Of a DNA stretch of 64,000 nt, positions 21,274 to 32,802 are shown one piece after another; the first letter of the stretch is position 1, and each line of letters begins with the position of its first letter. Made by a program: the position numbers and the translations under genes. Under the pieces are notes generated by a model. That model was not told the DNA's origin. It did no database searches and worked only from the letters and a program-made list of their open reading frames with translations. This DNA is from Brachycybe producta (taxonomy: Eukaryota; Arthropoda; Diplopoda; Playtdesmida; Andrognathidae), in assembly GCA_036925085.1 (NCBI GenBank), contig JAUPFP010000030.1, positions 248,001 through 312,000 on the forward strand, given 5' to 3'.

Positions 21274-21796
21274 AGTTTTGTAAATAATTTGAATTTTATC
21301 AACATGTTTCTGAAAAAAACTGTTTTCGAGTCGAAAAACATCTAACGAGCCTATAAAGCCACCATAATGAAAAGCAAATACCTTTTTTTTTTGTAATGTT
21401 ATTTGGAAAAAATAGTTTCGAGAACTTTTAATATCGTACAATGAAGGATTTTTAGATGTTGTCAGTATTTTTAAAATGAAATTTTATTTTCCAATTGTGA
21501 TTTCACCCAAATTTTCCTTTTTTTTATATCAAATTTATAGCTTTTATTTGAATCACAAGCTGCTCATTACTATATATAGAACTGTAAGCTAATTAATTAT
21601 TAATAATTATATATTGAAAACACACACACACACATATGTATTTACACACACAAATTCACAATCTATTGCAATTTATTATGTACACTTTTAAGCACAGAAA
21701 AATAATACATCCAGGCAATGATTGAAAAATATTGAAATTTGCATAATCTATATACAAAGAGAATAAAATGAAACGATTAATAATTCTGTGTTAAGT

Positions 21797-21960
21797 TAGT
21801 TTTGAAGAGTAAACGGGGGTCTCTCAAACTATTGATCATTCTGTCTTTCAGATTCAAAACGAAGGGAGACTTGTATGGTGTTTTAGAAACTAGAAGGGTA
21901 GCGCAATCACTAAATTTTATTTAAAAGTTTATTTTTGAAAGATACAGAGTTGAATTCTGT
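21797..21960. repeat. Fam-A MITE, left half
   Basis: Includes ATTCTGTCTTTCAGATTC, GTTTTAGAAACTAGAAGGGT and the outer GTAAACGGGGGTCTCTCAAA. Its right half is replaced by unrelated, GC-richer sequence at about 21995-22275. Confidence 0.68.
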
Positions 21961-22752
21961 TATAGTGGGGTTACAACTCAAAATGAAGATATTGTCATAT
22001 TCTATTCCTCCCTGTGGGAGGTACATCGTCCTGTGTAGGTTGGTGGTTCCCAACCTCTTGTTAAGAGGCCTTCTAGGCTGTGCTGTCTACAAGAGTTGGT
22101 TGAAGTTGGGAAGATGCGACAGAGGGAGTCCAGTGGGTTTCGAAGTTTTTAGGTCAGAGGCTACCCCACCATTTTGTTGCACTATCTTCTTGCTCATCAT
22201 CCCCGAGTACACTGAAACCGCACGATGCATGGGAAGAGCGAGTTGGAGCATCCGGATATTACACTGTGGACTTTTGAAAATATATTTTTAATTTTTTTTA
22301 TTTATAAATTCAGTTGATTTTGTTACCCTAAGTTTCTATCTACTTTTTTTGTTTGTATCTCATGAATAATCTATTCAAAATCAGATTGATTGATGCATAA
22401 GTCAGTGGTAAAAAAATTCATACTGGATCGGTGAATGTAGATTGGACTAATTGCAGATCACCAAAATGCCATCAATACTTTTTTTTTTTTTTTTGAAGAA
22501 AAAAAAACTTTTTTCAAAAAAAAAGTTAAATGAAAAATTTTCATTTAATAAAAGTCGATGTAGAAAAATCGATGTTTATGATACATCGATATATTTTGCC
22601 CATCCCTATTCGGTATTCTATGTTAGTTCATGCCCGCCAAGTATCGCATCCTTTTGGATCCAATATACACATGATAGTAATTTCACGTATATTTGATGGA
22701 TTGGAAGACTTTATGGGTAAGAGTAAAAAAAAAAGCTCGCTTGTTTAATTGT

Positions 22753-22976
22753 AGCCTCGTTGCAACAGGAACCTTATGACGTCGGAGGGGTTGACTTAAA
22801 ATTTTGTTATTTAGTTCTAATCTGAAAGTGATGAATATCAAAAGATCTCAACTGTTTAAACAAACGGGTTGTTGCAGTCTCTTGTTATTACCTCTCTCTT
22901 TAATCAGACTTTAATGACACGAGCCTACAACTGTTTAGTCAACCCCTCTGACGTCACTAGTTTCTTATAGCCTCAA
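22753..22976. repeat. Foldback MITE family C (copy 1)
   Basis: GACGTCGGAGGGGTTGACT on the left is mirrored by AGTCAACCCCTCTGACGTCA on the right. The right arm holds an exact TGACGTCA (22949-22956). Relatives are at 25053, 42117-42325 and 50907. Confidence 0.72.
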
Positions 22977-24487
22977 TACTCGTTTGGTATTTCCAAGCTA
23001 TTTTACTGGATTTCCATCATTCATTCTATTCTGGGTTTCTAGTAAAACACGGATTATAAGTGAAACTCATTGCCATAGATTGCAGCCTCTGCTGTGAATT
23101 TTGGTGAATCTAGCAAATGATTTTCTTCTAAGTCGTCTCTTAGAAGACATTTTATTATGTGTGCTTGATTTACAAGTTTACCGCTAGATGTCGCCTATCT
23201 TTTTATTTGCGTTTATAATGGAGTCTGCTCTGTCTATGGGTGTAGAATGATGACGCTAATTGGTAGACTTGGTTTCTATGACGACAGTCGGGTCGATAGG
23301 CGTCACTTTGTCGCTGTTTTCAAACTATAATTTTTGTTTGTCGTCGTTGGTCTTTCCCCCCATTCAGTTTACTGTCGCAGTTTATTTTATGTTGAATATT
23401 AAAGGAAAAGAGACATTCTCCCCTTTTTCTTTGAACCCCGAACTAAACAAAATAACAGAATTAATTTTATAATTTAGAAAGAAAAAAAAACTGTGAAAAA
23501 TGGCGAGCGACATTTGTTTATTCCTACCGATAGCGAGCTCCTAACCCTCAATTCACCCCTTAACGTTTTTGTTTATTTTTAGTTGATTTTTTTTATTATT
23601 ATTTTCTAGTTTGTCCTTGAGGCCTTCTTTTTATATTTTTTTTATCTTGAAGAATATTTTCTTTCACTTGTTATCGTCCGGCGTTAATTACAAATTAAAA
23701 TGAAAAAAAGTTGCCCATTTTTAATGACCTTAGAACGACTTTGAACTGAACCAAAAAAAACTGTCTGCTTATAAGAGGGGGGGGGGGGGGGGGGGTTAAA
23801 AAAAACATGTGACGTTTTGATTTTCTGACGATTTATAAGTCCTTTTTTCAAACTATCTAAAAATGATTTCTAGAAATTGAAACCATAATTTTTGATTTAT
23901 TTTCTATTGTGTTGGTCGTTTTGTTTGTCAAAAATCAACTGAATAGGAAAATAGGAGGGGTGGTTGGGAGGAAAAGGGTTCTGAACTTGGTCCAGGTAAC
24001 AGAGGTCACAATAATAATAATTTTAAAATATAAATCAATATATTAATTTATATGTGCAAACGAACCAACCAAAACGAGGAGGTGGTGTCTTTCTCCCCTC
24101 TTAATTTCCGCCCCTAGAAACGCACCATCACCTCTCTCTCTCTCTCCCTGGGTTGTTATTACACGAGGAACTTCTTTTTTCTCTCTCTCTCTCTCTCTCT
24201 CTCCTTGTCTTGTTTGTCTAGCCATTTGAAAAACAATGAAGTTCAACTGTCTGTTGCGACAAAAAAAGGCCTTTTTGATTCTTCCTTGTTTCAAATTTCA
24301 AGTGAGAAAAAAGGATTCTTGAGGATTTTGTGTCGTATTCCTGGGCTCAGGCCAAAGAAGAGGTTGGCATGGGCCTACGATTTTAGGGGGCCTATTCACC
24401 GTGGCTGGTATTAATCATGTAAAGGCTTTCCTAGAATCCTAAAGTAAGAAAAGTACTGCAGCATTCCCCTACGTGGTCGGTCTAAGC

Positions 24488-24902
24488 CAATGTTTCCCAA
24501 TTTTATTTGACTATGCGGGGGGAACCTTTTTATAATCTTTAAAATTTTACAGAACCCCAAAAGTATTTTTAGTAATTTTTTTTACACAATGCTGCAGTAT
24601 ATGGAGTGAGAAAAATGTCATGAAAAAGTAGATATGGATAAAAATAATCACGTATAATCTTAATAAGATGATAATTTAGGGTTATCAGATTCAATTTTAA
24701 TTAATATTAAAAAATTACAAAATGCTTTTTTTTTAAGTTTTTGAGTTGTGTTGGAATGTCTGAAAATGGACATCATGTAAATACTTAAAATCTCAATTAT
24801 TTTAATGAACTATTATTATAGTTGTGAAATTTTATGTTTTTTTTTTAATTTTCTGATGGAACCCTTACATTCCCTTCACGGAACCCCATTTGGGAAGCGC
24901 TG
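24488..24902. repeat. hAT-type MITE with 8 bp target duplication
   Basis: The element runs from CAATGTTTCCCAA to TTGGGAAGCGCTG, imperfect TIRs of hAT style. It is flanked by GTCTAAGC (24480-24487) and GTTTAAGC (24903-24910), an 8 bp target-site duplication with one mismatch. No open frame for a transposase. Confidence 0.72.
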
Positions 24903-25052
24903 GTTTAAGCTGATGATACACATACACACTACATTTATTTAGCACTGATTATAAAAATGAACAGTTTTGAGATGGGGCCTACATTTCCCAACTGGCCTGG
25001 GCCTATTACCAGCTGTGCACGGCCCTGTCCGGAGTCATTCCCATATATATTT

Positions 25053-25235
25053 GCCTCACTATAGGATGAAGCTTGTGACGTCATAGGGATTGACTACATT
25101 TGGCAACTAAATAAGTGCAACGTTGAACAAACACCAGACTGAATAAGCGCCAAACTGAATAGGTAGCAAATTGAACAAACGCCAAACTAAGTGCCAAAAA
25201 TGCGGCATTGGTTTGGCATTTGTACAGTTTGACTC
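25053..25235. repeat. Family C MITE end joined to family E-like fragment
   Basis: GCCTCACTATAGGATGAAGC with TGACGTCA (25076-25083) is the end of a family C element. It runs into sequence with CTGAATAAGCGCCAAACTGA, the end motif of family E. This is a mosaic of two repeats. Confidence 0.5.
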
Positions 25236-25644
25236 TTGTACAGAATTGACGATTATTTTCAATTTTCTTATTAATAAAAAAAAACTTTCAATTTGTTATA
25301 CAACAAAGGCCCCATAATTCCACAGCGCCTAGGTGCCAAAACAGATATAAATGCGCCAATTTATGTAGATAGAGATGGAAGGAGGGGGGGTGTGAGGAAG
25401 TTCGCCATACACAGTGGGGCGTGGTCTACTGACACGGTCTCTCTCCCATTCTCCACAAGACAAATTTTAGATTTGATTTTTATGAGACTTTTGTCTGCAT
25501 ACCGCGTCTCATAATGTATGATTGGCTAGTTTAAATTGGAAGACGGGCCCCCTCTCCCGCCCTCTTGAGGGGCCCTGTTTGTTGCTGAGGAAACATTATC
25601 CACATTGTAGAGATTGGAGGAATTATTGTCTTCATAACAATTTG

Positions 25645-25789
25645 TATGTCGCATCCATTTGGTGCAATTGTCCATTACACGAAATGTATGTCCATTTCAC
25701 GAAATGAACATAAATTGGCCTGAGGTGCAAAACGCAAAATGGACATACATTTCGTGTAACGTACAATTACACCAAATGGATGCGACATG
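25645..25789. repeat. Foldback MITE family D (copy 1)
   Basis: GTCGCATCCATTTGGTG is mirrored by CACCAAATGGATGCGAC. Inner arms read ATTACACGAAATGTATGTCC and its inverse. Second copy at 26283-26402. Confidence 0.78.
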
Positions 25790-26282
25790 TACATTGTAGG
25801 GGCCTACTTACTGTGTAGACAACGTTGAATCAATGAATAAAGATTGGAATTTGTGTGATGACGTCATTTTCATTGTTGATCATCTGGTCTAAAACACAGT
25901 ACACTATTTAGTTAATGATCATCAAACAAACACCTGAGGAACTTCATCAATCAACCATTCTTCTATTATTTGCCTCAAAATGTCAACTACTGATAATACG
26001 ACAAATAAAGGAATAGAAACTGGAAATCTCTTTTTCCTCCTCACTACTTTCATATAATTATTAATTAATAACCATTTTTCGAATTTAAAAATCTAAATAG
26101 AAGGAAAAAAAACTAATAATCAACTTGTACCAGATCAGTTACATTTAGTTTTTCATTAAAATTATCATTGTTATTTTAAGAAAAAATGACGTCATCAATG
26201 AAATAAACTTAAATCACATTTTGATCTTTTTTTAAAATAAAAGTTATTATTTTCATTCATTTGATTAAATGAATTCTTATAC

Positions 26283-26402
26283 GTCGCATCCATTTGGTTT
26301 AATTTCCCATTTTGCGTTTTTCTTCTGACCATTTTATGTTCATTTCGCTAAGTGTGGACATTCATTTCGTGTAATGGACAATTACACGAAATGGATGCAG
26401 CA
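26283..26402. repeat. Foldback MITE family D (copy 2)
   Basis: GTCGCATCCATTTGGTTTAA on the left and ATTACACGAAATGGATGC on the right. It matches copy 1 but is shorter, about 500 bp away. Confidence 0.72.
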
Positions 26403-27329
26403 ACACACAGTTTGTTAATTTTGCAAAAATTAAAATTAAATGCAAATTCTATTCATACCATATTTTGGCAAATATAGGCTTATTCACATTCAATTGAATT
26501 TGATTTCTCAGCTTCTTAATCGAACTTTAAAATAAACGATTAAAGTTCAATTTCGAATTAGATATTTTTTTAAGTTAGGAAAAAATCATGTGATACTCGA
26601 AGAGGAGCTCCCTATTTTCAGCCCCCCTCAAGAGGAGAGGAGGCTGGCTGGCTGTTCCGTACTCTTTTCTAGATGTATGGGTCACGTCTTCCATCACTTG
26701 GAATAGGAGGAGGAGGAGGAATTGGTAGACTGGGTCCTAGGACTCCCTGGGCCGCCCCTGAGGCCTCTTTTAGGTTTTTCTTTTACATAAAACATATAAA
26801 GAGTTGCATTCAGTCGCAATATAATTGAATGAATTGCGATCATTTTTGGTTTCTCTTTCAATTTCTCTGTTCGTTTTTTATTTTATAAATGCGATTAGAT
26901 TGAGCCCCCTCACCTTCCTTTTTGGGGGGCGGGGGGCCCTTTATGTGTTCTATTGTTGATCTATTTTAATTTTCAATTTTCTTCAGAATTCGCAGTTATT
27001 AGATTTTTTTCTTTCAATCTAAACGATGTCGATGAATAAATTATTCTTCACACACTTAAAAGTGTTTCCTTACGAAACCCTAAAAATGCCTTTTTTGACG
27101 TAGAACTTTTAATATGTGTTCTATACGACGATACGAAACAATAAAAGAACATTCAACCGAAATTCACAATTTTCAGTTCAAATGAAAATGTTGTGAAAAC
27201 TGCTTTCGTTGTTGGGGGGTAACGGGGTTAGGTTACGTTTAGTACTAAATCGCCGTATCTTGATTTACCATAATATCAAAGATATCATCTGATAAAAAAT
27301 ATTTTGATTTTTTCCCGTTATTTTCAGTT

Positions 27330-27500
27330 TTTTTAATATTTTTGATATTTTTAATTTTTCCAAATATTTCATTTTTAGATATTTTTAATTTTTAGAAATT
27401 TTCCACTTTTTTTTGAAATTTTTCATTTTTCAATATTTTTTATTTTTCGAAATTTTCTATTTTTCGAGATTTTTTATTTTTCGAATTTTATATTGAAATA
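27330..27500. repeat. Degenerate T-rich tandem repeat
   Basis: Repeats of the type ATTTTTCGAAATTTTCTATT with a period near 20 bp, heavily diverged, just beyond the 3' end of the LINE. Confidence 0.5.
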
Positions 27501-27679
27501 TCGATAATTTTTCCAGCCCTAGTCAGCGAGAGCGAGAGAGAGAGAGTATACATGAGTATATATGGAATATAATTTTAGTTTCCTAGGTAATGTTTCCTAG
27601 GAATCATACTCATCAAATATATTGATCTTTCTTTCATTCGTGCAAATATATTTAAAATGTATTGAATTCTAATTCATGA

Positions 27680-30600
27680 TTGATAATATCATCATTTCCT
27701 GTACCTTATCCCGCGAGCAGCAGGGTCGGCCTTCCTGGTTCTAACTCTCCACTCGTTCCGATTTTGCACCAAGCCCCCAGTGACCCCACATGCCACCATA
27801 TCCCGTTTTACTACCACATCCCAGGTTTGCTTGGGTCTTCCTCTACCCCGTTTTATTCCCAGGTCTAAGTTCATTGCCTGTCTCAGCAGCCCATCTTCTC
27901 CACTCCTGAGGACATGCCCAAACCACCGCAGCCTATTTTCCTGCATCTTTTCTACTATATTTGTTACCCCTACACTACCCCTAATAAAATCATTTCTGAT
28001 CCTATCCCTTCTGGTCACCCCACTCATAAACCTTAGCATTCTCATCTCAGCTACCTGCATTCTATCCTCATGCACCTTCTTGATTGCCCAACATTCTGAC
28101 CCATACAACATAGCTGGTCTGACTACTGTTCTATAAAACTTTCCCTTCAATTTTATAGGTAACTTCCTGTCACATAAAACCCCACTAGCCTGCCTCCACC
28201 TATGCCAACCTGCTTTTATCCGGTTTGTGATGTCTAAGTCTAAGCTCCCATCATCTTGCAGCACAGATCCTAAATATTTGAAGTCATGCACCTGCTGCAT
28301 TAAACTGTCCCCAAGTCTAATCCCCTCATTCAACTGTTCTTTCCCATCCCACTGAAATTTCATGTACTCCGTTTTTGCCCTACTTATTTTCAACCCCTTT
28401 GATTCCAAGGCATTCCTAGTCTCCTCTAACCTTATCTCGAGTTCCAATTTGGATTCCCCAACTAAGACTATGTCATCTGCAAACAGCATACACCAGGGGA
28501 CCTCCTGCCTCACCCCTGCCAGTAACTCATCCAGGACCAAAATAAATAGATATGGACTAAGTGCTGAGCCCTGGTGCACACCAATCCTAACACGAAAACT
28601 GTCAGAGAACCCCCAGGCAGTCTTAACGCTTGTCCGTGCATCCCTATACATGTCCCTCACCATATCTATATAACTCTCACCCACCCCCTTCTTCTGTAAG
28701 ACCTCCCACAATAAGTTCCGTGGTACTCTGTCATAGGCTTTCTCTAGATCTATAAATACCATGTGTAACTCTTTCTTGGCAGCCCGAAACTTCTCAATAA
28801 CTTGCCTTACGGCAAAAATAGGGTGCATTGTGGATTTTCCTGGCATAAACCCAAACTGACTTCCCCCAATTGCAGTTTTACCCCGTAGTCGAGCTTCAAT
28901 TACTCTCTCCCAAAGCTTCATCGTATGACTCATCAATTTAATACCTCTATAGTTCCCACATTCCTGAACATCACCCTTCCCTTTGAAAATAGGCACTAAC
29001 CAGCTGTCCCGCCATGCACCTGGCATTCTATCCCCCATAGCCAATCTATTGAATAACTTTGTGAGCCAGGAAATGGCAACATTCCCCAAGACCTTCCACA
29101 CCTCTACTGGTATCCCATCTGGCCCTAAAGCCTTCCCTAGCTTCATTTTTCGCAATGCCTGAACAATTTCCTCAGCCCTAACCTGCTCCACTTCTTCTCT
29201 ATGATTATTTCTTCCAGTGAAAGGCTCCTGCTCTACCCCCTCATTCATAAGCTTACTAAAATATTCCCCCCACCTGTTCCGTACTGGCTCCCTACCCCAC
29301 AATACTTTGCCCCCATTATCCTTAACACTCACCACCTTTTCAATATCTCTGCCTTTATTCTCCTGAGCCCTAGCTATTCTATATACTGCCATTTCTCCTG
29401 CTCTGGTACCTAACTTGGCATACATGTCCGCATATTTCTTATGCTTTGCTAAGGCTACCTGCTGTTTGGCCTCTATCTTGGCACGCTTGTATTCTATCTG
29501 GGCCTCCCTGCTTCCATCGTGCCACCAAGTCTTGAAAGCATCTTTCTTCCTTTTAACTGCCCTCTGTACCTCCTCATCCCACCACCAAGTTTCTCTGTCT
29601 AATCGAGACCCCCCTACTCGTACTGTCCCTAGTACCTCGTTTCCACAATCACGGATCTGTTGTGCTACCCTTGTCCACAGCTCTCCTGCAGTGCCATCTA
29701 AATCCCATGCTATCTTACCTGCCATTTTCTTAAACTCTTCCGCCTTGTCTGGTAATGCCCACCACCTAATTGCTGTCTCTCCTCTATGTCTGACCACCTG
29801 TTTTGCACCCCTAGGTTTTAGGTCTAACACTACTAGCCTATGTTGTCCCGCTAAGTTTTCACTCGGTATCACTTTACAATCCTTGCACTCGTTTCTATCC
29901 TCACTCCGAATCATGAAGAGATCAATCTGGGATTCTCCTGCCCTGCTCTTAAAAGTAATCAAATGTTCCTCTCGCTTCTGGAATAGTGTGTTTGCTAAAA
30001 TTAACTTATGTGCCACTGCTGCCTCCAGGATACTCTCCCCTGCTTTATTTCGCTCTCCATAGCCCCACCCACCATGTACCTCTTCATACCCTTCCCTACC
30101 TCTACCTACATGTCCGTTAAAGTCCCCACCAATTATGACCCGTTCCTTCCTACTCAGGCCCAACATTAGGTCATCAAACTGTTCCCAGAATGCTAGCTTC
30201 CTGGCTGTATCTAATCCAACCTGGGGGCCATATGCACTAACTACATTTATAACAATGCCACCCCAAACTACCTTTACTACTAACAGCCTACTATTTATCC
30301 GCCTAACCTCAACCACACTATGTCTGAGTTCCTGATCTAGGACAATCCCCACTCCATTTCTACCCTCCTCACTACTTGCATAAATTAATTTATACCCATC
30401 CCCAATGTCCCTGGATTTATCCCCTTTCCATCTTGTCTCCTGCAGACATGCAACATTTACCCTCCTAGCCTTTAGAACACTAGATAACTCCCTAGTCTTC
30501 CCTGTCAAACTCCCTATATTCCAGGTGCCAAACCTAAGTTTAGTACCTCCACTTCTACCACTACTTCCAAGACCTCCTTGTTGTTGATGCTGGACTCGCT

Positions 30601-30885
30601 TCTTTAGCCCCACCCGTCCACTGTGGGGTAGCCCTTGCCAATTTGTCACAGCCACCGGGCGTTGCAGCTGCGCGTCGCTTATGGCGGGGGACGCCCTAGC
30701 CATATTCGGAATACTATTTCGAACCAACATCATATGTTTTGGCAAATCTTTACAACCGGCTGCCAACCTGACGTCGACCCTCCACTTTTGCACCCGGGCT
30801 GGGGGACCGGCAATGGCGTGGTTTGGTTTTGGTCTGCCCTGAGTATTTTATGCCCTCAGTACCCTCCATATCTGGCGGGCATTTT
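27680..30885 (-). mobile_element. RTE-like non-LTR retrotransposon, apparently intact
   Basis: A LINE on the minus strand in the aPKC-SKI intergenic space. One uninterrupted frame (27692-30793) codes endonuclease and reverse transcriptase. The 3' UTR is almost absent: the stop TGA is followed by ATATTATC-type sequence, as in RTE-clade elements. The 5' end is not sharply defined; GC-rich sequence stops near 30885. The GC content of the element is well above that of the flanking DNA. No target-site duplication could be assigned with confidence. Confidence 0.85.
27692..30793 (-). CDS. LINE ORF: AP-endonuclease and reverse transcriptase
   Basis: The 1033-codon frame has no stop or frameshift. 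Its 5'-most codon is GTG; the first ATG pair is about 20 codons in (KHMMLV), the likelier start. Endonuclease motifs run from about 88: LRFGTWNIGS, CLQETRW, IGGDFNGHVG, SQIDLFMI and the final HRLVVLDL. The reverse transcriptase has GPDGIPVEVW, MVFIDLEKAYDRVPR, HQGSALSPYLF, catalytic LFADDIVLVG and KYLGSVLQDDGS. There is no RNase H domain. The C-terminus ends with a conserved Trp-rich ADPAARG tail as in RTE elements. Together these copy the element RNA into a nicked genomic target. All catalytic residues I can check are present, so the copy is young and may be active. Confidence 0.95.
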   Translation of the reverse strand: MQKWRVDVRLAAGCKDLPKHMMLVRNSIPNMARASPAISDAQLQRPVAVTNWQGLPHSGRVGLKKRVQHQQQGGLGSSGRSGGTKLRFGTWNIGSLTGKTRELSSVLKARRVNVACLQETRWKGDKSRDIGDGYKLIYASSEEGRNGVGIVLDQELRHSVVEVRRINSRLLVVKVVWGGIVINVVSAYGPQVGLDTARKLAFWEQFDDLMLGLSRKERVIIGGDFNGHVGRGREGYEEVHGGWGYGERNKAGESILEAAVAHKLILANTLFQKREEHLITFKSRAGESQIDLFMIRSEDRNECKDCKVIPSENLAGQHRLVVLDLKPRGAKQVVRHRGETAIRWWALPDKAEEFKKMAGKIAWDLDGTAGELWTRVAQQIRDCGNEVLGTVRVGGSRLDRETWWWDEEVQRAVKRKKDAFKTWWHDGSREAQIEYKRAKIEAKQQVALAKHKKYADMYAKLGTRAGEMAVYRIARAQENKGRDIEKVVSVKDNGGKVLWGREPVRNRWGEYFSKLMNEGVEQEPFTGRNNHREEVEQVRAEEIVQALRKMKLGKALGPDGIPVEVWKVLGNVAISWLTKLFNRLAMGDRMPGAWRDSWLVPIFKGKGDVQECGNYRGIKLMSHTMKLWERVIEARLRGKTAIGGSQFGFMPGKSTMHPIFAVRQVIEKFRAAKKELHMVFIDLEKAYDRVPRNLLWEVLQKKGVGESYIDMVRDMYRDARTSVKTAWGFSDSFRVRIGVHQGSALSPYLFILVLDELLAGVRQEVPWCMLFADDIVLVGESKLELEIRLEETRNALESKGLKISRAKTEYMKFQWDGKEQLNEGIRLGDSLMQQVHDFKYLGSVLQDDGSLDLDITNRIKAGWHRWRQASGVLCDRKLPIKLKGKFYRTVVRPAMLYGSECWAIKKVHEDRMQVAEMRMLRFMSGVTRRDRIRNDFIRGSVGVTNIVEKMQENRLRWFGHVLRSGEDGLLRQAMNLDLGIKRGRGRPKQTWDVVVKRDMVACGVTGGLVQNRNEWRVRTRKADPAARGIRYRK

Positions 30886-32802
30886 ATTTTATTTCATTTG
30901 CGTACTAAATAAATGTGGGTTATTTCATTTTTCTTGCCGTTGCTATTTATTCTCCATTATTCTCTTCTGGTGCCTTTTATGCAAATACATATTATATATG
31001 CGTGTGTTACTGTATGGATTTATCATTTAATACGTATATAATAATGTGTGCGCGTGCGTGTGTTATATATGGATGAAATGTGTGTGTGTATCAGCGTGAC
31101 CTCGTTTTTTTTAGTCTCACACTTCCTGGGTGGCGGGAGTAATTTTAATCAGCCAGACGTCTAGTCAAATGAGTACACAATTCGAGGGCGGCGCTTACAC
31201 CACCCTCCCTCCTTTCCTTCTCTTCCCCCCCCCCCCCGCCTCCTCTCTTATAATATACACCTAACCCTAATATTACGCAATCCGTTCTTATTTTTAGGAT
31301 CAATATGTCCTCATTTTTTTATTTCATTCAGTTTAATCAATGCTATATGAAATAAACATTCGATTTTATTATTAGATATATAAATAATAAAAAAGAACGA
31401 CTCATTTTTATTTCCTCCCGCCCTAACTAACTTCATTTTCACTTGTATTATTAAAGGGCGTTCTTAAAACTAGAAACAAAAAAATCCTTTATTTTTCTTG
31501 CAAGGTAAATAAAATAACTTGTTCTTTTTATTTTCAACATTCATGATTCTGAGTTGCTAAATTGGGTACTAGTTTTAGCCTCCTCCTTTTCTAAAACGAA
31601 GAGAGAGAGAGAGAGACTAGAAAAGAGAAGCAGTCCTTGATTAAGGACGTCTTGTAGAGGGAGTGAGTTTTGTCTGTAGAACAGCGAAATATTTATGGAA
31701 ATGAGGGTAGAATGAGAGAGATCGGCGGCTAGACGGCGGCGGTAGTGGAGAGGAGGAGGAGGGAGGATTAGGGAAGGTGGTAGTAATACGTCGTCAGCCG
31801 AGCGGAGCGATATCTCTCTCTTGTCTATTCCATTGACGTCATCTCATCTTGATTGTTTTGTCTATGCTTTCATTTGAAAACTACTGTAATTGCATAGAAA
31901 ATAGCCTCAAACACACCCAGACCTTGGTCACGCAATTCTCATAAGTTAACACCAAAAATGCTAACTAAAAAATTGTGCGTTTTTCAACCAAACAAGACTG
32001 GTTAGAGGCTACAACTGTCTCGAATTAAAATACGGCTAAAATGAAAAAAATGCTTGGTTAATTCTAGCTTCTAAGTTTTAACCAGCATCTTTGAGGATTG
32101 TAAAATTGTTTTTCCTCTTTTGATGTCGTATGAGTGCGCAGCTAGTCGCGGGGTTGTATTTGAGGCTAGTTTTTGTAGGTGTTTTCAAATGTAAGCTCCA
32201 TGCTCTGTAAGTGAGAGAAGTAGGCGTATTATTATTATAGTTCCTCCTTCTTTGCTTTTCAGTTTCATTCTAAATGGAGATTCGTGTTGTGACCGACGTT
32301 GGCTGGTTTTTCTGAGCTCCGTATTTTTTTTCTTTCGGATCTCTCGTTTTTCATTCTGTTTCGTGTCAGACATATTTGTGTTCGTTTATAAATATTAAGA
32401 AGGATAATTCTAACACATTTTTTTTGTTCTTTCGGACAGTGTTTTAAATGCATTTAAAAGGAGGACAACGAAATGATGAACAAAACGATAAGAAGAAGAA
32501 GAAAAACCGAAGAGGATAAGAAGAAGAAGACAAGTTGAACGGCGGAATAAGGACAAATTGTGGGGTGACGACGAAGAACAAGTTTTCCGTCTTCATCATC
32601 ATCATCATCAGCGTTTTACGTTGTCGTCGTCTTCTTCTGTGTATTCTAAATGGTAGAAATGAACCACTCCATCGGATGAACGATTTTTATTATATTCGGA
32701 AGAAATATCGGGTTATTTAAAAACAGAATTTCAGGCTCAAGTGTTTTATTTTTAAATAAGTTGTGTTAAAACTTATATTAATTAGCAGATACTGTTTTAA
32801 TT
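30794..32802. promoter_or_regulatory. SKI: SKI upstream region and 5' UTR
   Basis: Non-coding. It holds a (TG)n stretch (31044-31080), a C run (31226-31237), GA-rich and GGAGG-rich sequence (31595-31780), and a GC-richer stretch to about 32700 that is probably the 5' UTR. TTTCAG at 32729-32734 looks like a 5' UTR acceptor, 68 nt before the SKI start codon. No promoter element can be fixed. Confidence 0.45.

Larger units (their letters stand above)
19894..27679. other. Repeat-rich intergenic region between aPKC and the LINE
   Basis: No conserved gene found. It contains the aPKC 3' UTR, several MITE families (listed separately), a 169 bp inverted repeat, CT and CA microsatellites (21619-21634, 24131-24203), a G run at about 23777-23794, and a GC-richer unassigned segment (21995-22275). 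Short open frames here overlap repeats and have no exon-like splice pattern. Confidence 0.5.

Noticed and set aside
21935..22291. 118-codon open frame in the aPKC-LINE intergenic region
   Set aside because: It straddles a Fam-A left half and an unassigned GC-richer segment, has no recognisable domain and no supporting splice pattern. Most likely repeat-derived.
27780..30587. Plus-strand open frames across 27780-30587
   Set aside because: They are antisense shadows of the LINE open frame.
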